Source of the DNA: Candidatus Stahliibacteriota bacterium
GTDB lineage: Bacteria > Hydrothermota > UBA3073
Length of the DNA stretch: 13,904 bases
Assembly (NCBI GenBank): GCA_030627085.1
Contig: DAOUSS010000019.1
Coordinates: 1 to 13,904 of the forward strand
Direction: 5' to 3'
Notes under the pieces: model-generated
The model's database searches: none
Told to the model about the DNA's origin: nothing
Seen by the model: the letters and a program-made list of their open reading frames with translations, nothing else
Position numbers and translations under genes: made by a program
Shown: positions 12,318-13,904 of the stretch, in pieces
How positions within the stretch are numbered: position 1 is the stretch's first letter
Layout of the letters: every line of letters begins with the position of its first letter

Positions 12318-12323
12318 CCTTGC
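12301..12323. repeat. REP-like palindrome overlapping the cas6 stop codon
   Basis: GCAAGGCT (12306-12313) and AGCCTTGC (12316-12323) form a perfect 8-base stem with a TT loop. The second T of the loop and the first two bases of the right arm are the TAG stop of cas6. A T-rich stretch lies 20-35 bases downstream, so it could act as a weak terminator. Confidence 0.75.
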
Positions 12324-12359
12324 AAGTAGCAACTTTCAAATATTTTTTACAATTTTTAT

Positions 12360-12388
12360 TTGACATATTTAATAAAATACGGTATAAT
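12360..12388 (+). promoter_or_regulatory. Perfect consensus promoter of the toxin-antitoxin pair
   Basis: TTGACA (12360-12365), a 17-base spacer and TATAAT (12383-12388) match the consensus at all 12 positions. Predicted start near 12395, giving a leader of about 80 bases. Within the leader GGCAAA (12398-12403) and TTTGCC (12427-12432) can pair and might be a control hairpin. Confidence 0.85.
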
Positions 12389-12473
12389 ATAACAAAGGGC
12401 AAATTATTATTTTCAGGTTAAAATCTTTTGCCGATTACCTTTTGTTTGTGTAAACTGTATTAACCAGAAATAA

Positions 12474-12773
12474 ATGAAGACAAAAATACCAGAAGACTTC
12501 GCTTCGTTGTTTCAGGAATACGACTACAATTTGCTGGATACTAAAAGGGACAAGAGTATCATTATAGGGAGACTACTCGAATCGGGAGATATGGAGGAGT
12601 TGCAATGGCTTTTCAAGACATACGCCATTAAAGATATAACAAAGTTTGTAAAATTAAAAGGTTATCGAGCCCTATCCTTGAGGACATTTAATTTCTGGTG
12701 TCTTATTCTTGATATAAAAGACTATAAAAAACCAGAATGGCTTAACGATAAAAAATTAATCTGGAGATTTTGA
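12474..12773 (+). CDS. DUF6922-like protein, probable antitoxin of an AbiEii pair
   Basis: A 99-residue soluble protein. It shows the pattern I associate with DUF6922 proteins that precede AbiEii genes: an N-terminal YDYNLLDTKRDKSIIIGRLLESGD (17-40), a following WLFKTYAIKDITKFV (45-59), and SLRTFNFWCLIL (68-79). The fold is probably all-helical with a DNA-binding part. It is first after a perfect promoter and its stop overlaps the next start (TGATG), so the two are translated together. Known AbiE-type antitoxins neutralise the nucleotidyltransferase and repress their own promoter; that role here is inferred from position and size. There is no clear Shine-Dalgarno before 12474. Confidence 0.7.
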   Translation: MKTKIPEDFASLFQEYDYNLLDTKRDKSIIIGRLLESGDMEELQWLFKTYAIKDITKFVKLKGYRALSLRTFNFWCLILDIKDYKKPEWLNDKKLIWRF

Positions 12774-13450
12774 TGGATGGAATTCATCTCAACTCATTAC
12801 CTGAAATTTCAGCCAAAGTGATTTTAAAATTGGCAAAACTACCAATATGGAACGATTTTTATCTGGCAGGCGGTAGTGGACTTGCATTGCAAATAAATCA
12901 TCGTATATCTGTGGACTTTGATCTCTTTTCTCATAATAACAGGCTTGGAGATATTGAGAGGGAAAAACTCCGAAAAATAATTGGTGAATCAGGGAATATT
13001 ACAATTAGAACAGCAAAGGATTGGACACTTGAAGTAATACTTGATGGTGTGTTAATTTCATTTTTTTATTACGATTATCCGTTGGTTGAACCTCTAATAA
13101 GCTTTAATTCTATGAAAATTGCCTCGATTGCTGACATTGGATTGATGAAACTTGCGTCCATAGTTGGAAGAGGTAGCAAGAAAGACTTCATTGATATATA
13201 TTTCATACTAAAGGAACATACCTCACTTGAGCAATTATTGGTCTTGTCAAAGGAGAAATTTAAGGGAGTTCCAAGTTTTGACATCCAGGCATTGCAGGCT
13301 CTCCCGTACTTTGAGGATGCCGAATTAGAGAGAATGCCAAAGATGATTAGAGAAGTAAACTGGAATGAGGTCAAAGACTTCATAAGAAAGCAGGTTAGAA
13401 CATTAAGTAAAAAGTGGATAACGAAACAAGAAAACCTTAAAGAAAGTTAG
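12773..13450 (+). CDS. AbiEii/AbiGii-type nucleotidyltransferase toxin
   Basis: A 225-residue cytoplasmic protein of the AbiEii nucleotidyltransferase family. The catalytic motif is visible as YLAGGSGLALQINHRISVDFDLF (30-52): GGSG (33-36), the HR pair (43-44) and D48/D50, which would hold the metal ion. LMKLASIVGRGSKKDFIDIYFIL (124-146), with K126 and R133, is the second conserved block. Family members transfer nucleotides to tRNA or other acceptors and block growth during phage infection or when the antitoxin is lost. I start at the ATG at 12773, which overlaps the antitoxin stop and has GGAG six bases upstream; a TTG at 12770 is less likely. All key residues are present, so the toxin is probably intact. 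Confidence 0.88.
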   Translation: MDGIHLNSLPEISAKVILKLAKLPIWNDFYLAGGSGLALQINHRISVDFDLFSHNNRLGDIEREKLRKIIGESGNITIRTAKDWTLEVILDGVLISFFYYDYPLVEPLISFNSMKIASIADIGLMKLASIVGRGSKKDFIDIYFILKEHTSLEQLLVLSKEKFKGVPSFDIQALQALPYFEDAELERMPKMIREVNWNEVKDFIRKQVRTLSKKWITKQENLKES

Positions 13451-13462
13451 TTAACTACATTA

Positions 13463-13531
13463 ATGTATAAGGAGTGGGGCTTAAACCAAAAAAGTGCCGA
13501 CTACTTTCTTGAAGCTGTGGTTCAAATTTAG
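13463..13531 (+). other. Short open frame, possible gene remnant
   Basis: A 22-codon frame, MYKEWGLNQKSADYFLEAVVQI, lies between the toxin and the last gene. It looks protein-like, with no repeat words, but matches nothing I know. It may be a relic of a deleted gene. Low confidence. Confidence 0.2.
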
Positions 13532-13540
13532 GGACAAGAT

Positions 13541-13582
13541 GCATTTTATGTTTACGATTCACGCCTTACATTTTACGGTTGT
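13541..13582. repeat. Heptad array (6 units) upstream of the last gene
   Basis: Six 7-base units such as ATGTTTA, CGATTCA, CGCCTTA and CATTTTA end five bases before the ATG at 13587. An open frame reads through it in the same phase as the gene, producing a false N-terminal extension. Confidence 0.7.
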
Positions 13583-13586
13583 TGAA

Positions 13587-13898
13587 ATGATTGAAGGAAT
13601 AAAGGAGATGGGGAAAGATAGTTATAATAGTGAAATAGAAGAATTAGTACTTTTGTTATTGTATCTAACGGGTTGGGAGGAAAAAATTAGGGGTTTTGAT
13701 AAGGGCAAGATGAAAGTTGTTGATGAAAAATTGGTACGTAGCTGGAAAGGTTACCCATTTGAAATTTTAGATATCCTGATCGAGAAAGGGTACATAACAG
13801 GCAGCCGACGTGCCAAATCAGTCTATCTCACAGAAGAGGGTATAAAAAAGGCAGAAGAATTGAAGAGAAAATACATAGGGAGGGAAAAGAACGATTGA
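13587..13898 (+). CDS. DUF6429-like small winged-helix protein
   Basis: A 103-residue soluble protein. Its order of blocks, ELVLLLLYLTGW (19-30), RSWKGYPFEILDILIEKGYI (51-70) and SRRAKSVYLTEEGIKKAEEL (73-92), fits my memory of DUF6429 proteins, a small helical/wing-like fold often near mobile or defence genes. The last block reads like the wing and final helix of a winged-helix domain, so DNA binding is plausible but unproven. I chose ATG 13587 over an upstream start at 13494 because the first 31 residues of the longer frame are largely repeat-encoded; no Shine-Dalgarno supports either. It may belong to the toxin-antitoxin neighbourhood by chance only. It ends six bases before the window edge. 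Confidence 0.65.
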   Translation: MIEGIKEMGKDSYNSEIEELVLLLLYLTGWEEKIRGFDKGKMKVVDEKLVRSWKGYPFEILDILIEKGYITGSRRAKSVYLTEEGIKKAEELKRKYIGREKND

Positions 13899-13904
13899 GT
13901 AGAA

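Overview
The window looks like chromosomal DNA from a low-GC (roughly 40 % by eye), double-membraned (Gram-negative-type) bacterium, probably an uncultivated lineage. The Tol-Pal envelope genes show the outer membrane. Consensus housekeeping promoters (TTGACA, 16-17 bp, TATAAT) and G-rich Shine-Dalgarno sequences (GGGGG, GGGAGG) show a conventional bacterial expression system. I cannot name the phylum. The intergenic repeat style and gene mix resemble candidate-phylum genomes such as WOR-3-like lineages, but that is only an impression.

Layout. 1-719 (minus) is the N-terminal part of cysS, cut by the window edge, transcribed divergently from ptb, a phosphate butyryl/acetyltransferase (880-1761). 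A DASS/SLC13 anion transporter (1884-3221) and a small zinc-ribbon protein (3373-3720) follow. A consensus promoter overlapping that gene's stop codon starts a long leader (about 3752-4166) and then an envelope operon: pal, a CpoB/YbgF-like TPR lipoprotein, tolQ, tolR and an M23 peptidase (4167-7336). After a 576-base repeat-rich gap come rocD (ornithine aminotransferase) and an overlapping cation/proton antiporter (7913-10344), then a PTS EIIA-like protein and a small PII-like protein (10520-11462). The last part is defence-flavoured: a lone cas6 (11580-12317), a DUF6922-AbiEii toxin-antitoxin pair with its own consensus promoter (12360-13450), and a DUF6429-like protein (13587-13898). No CRISPR array, other cas gene, tRNA, rRNA or transposase is visible.

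The most unusual feature is what fills the gaps between genes. Many are tiled by degenerate tandem 'words' of strict 7- or 8-base period, and others carry a 9-base, CACAGAG-type family. The words drift from unit to unit but keep phase. The 162 bases after the antiporter stop codon resolve completely into 6 heptads, 8 octamers and 8 heptads. The gap between the TPR lipoprotein and tolQ is 15 heptads. One array runs into the ptb stop codon, one supplies an extra stretch inside rocD, and one lies in the false upstream extension of the last gene. Palindromic REP-like elements occur as well; one encodes the last residues and stop codon of cas6. Two roughly 120-140 base copies of another element sit just upstream of pal and rocD, and one copy has a palindrome nested in it.

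How the genes work together: the Tol-Pal set maintains outer-membrane integrity in an unusual gene order without tolA or tolB in view. The antiporter, EIIA and PII-like genes may form a regulated ion-transport module. RocD, Ptb and the DASS transporter fit amino-acid and organic-acid metabolism, but no shared pathway is proven here.
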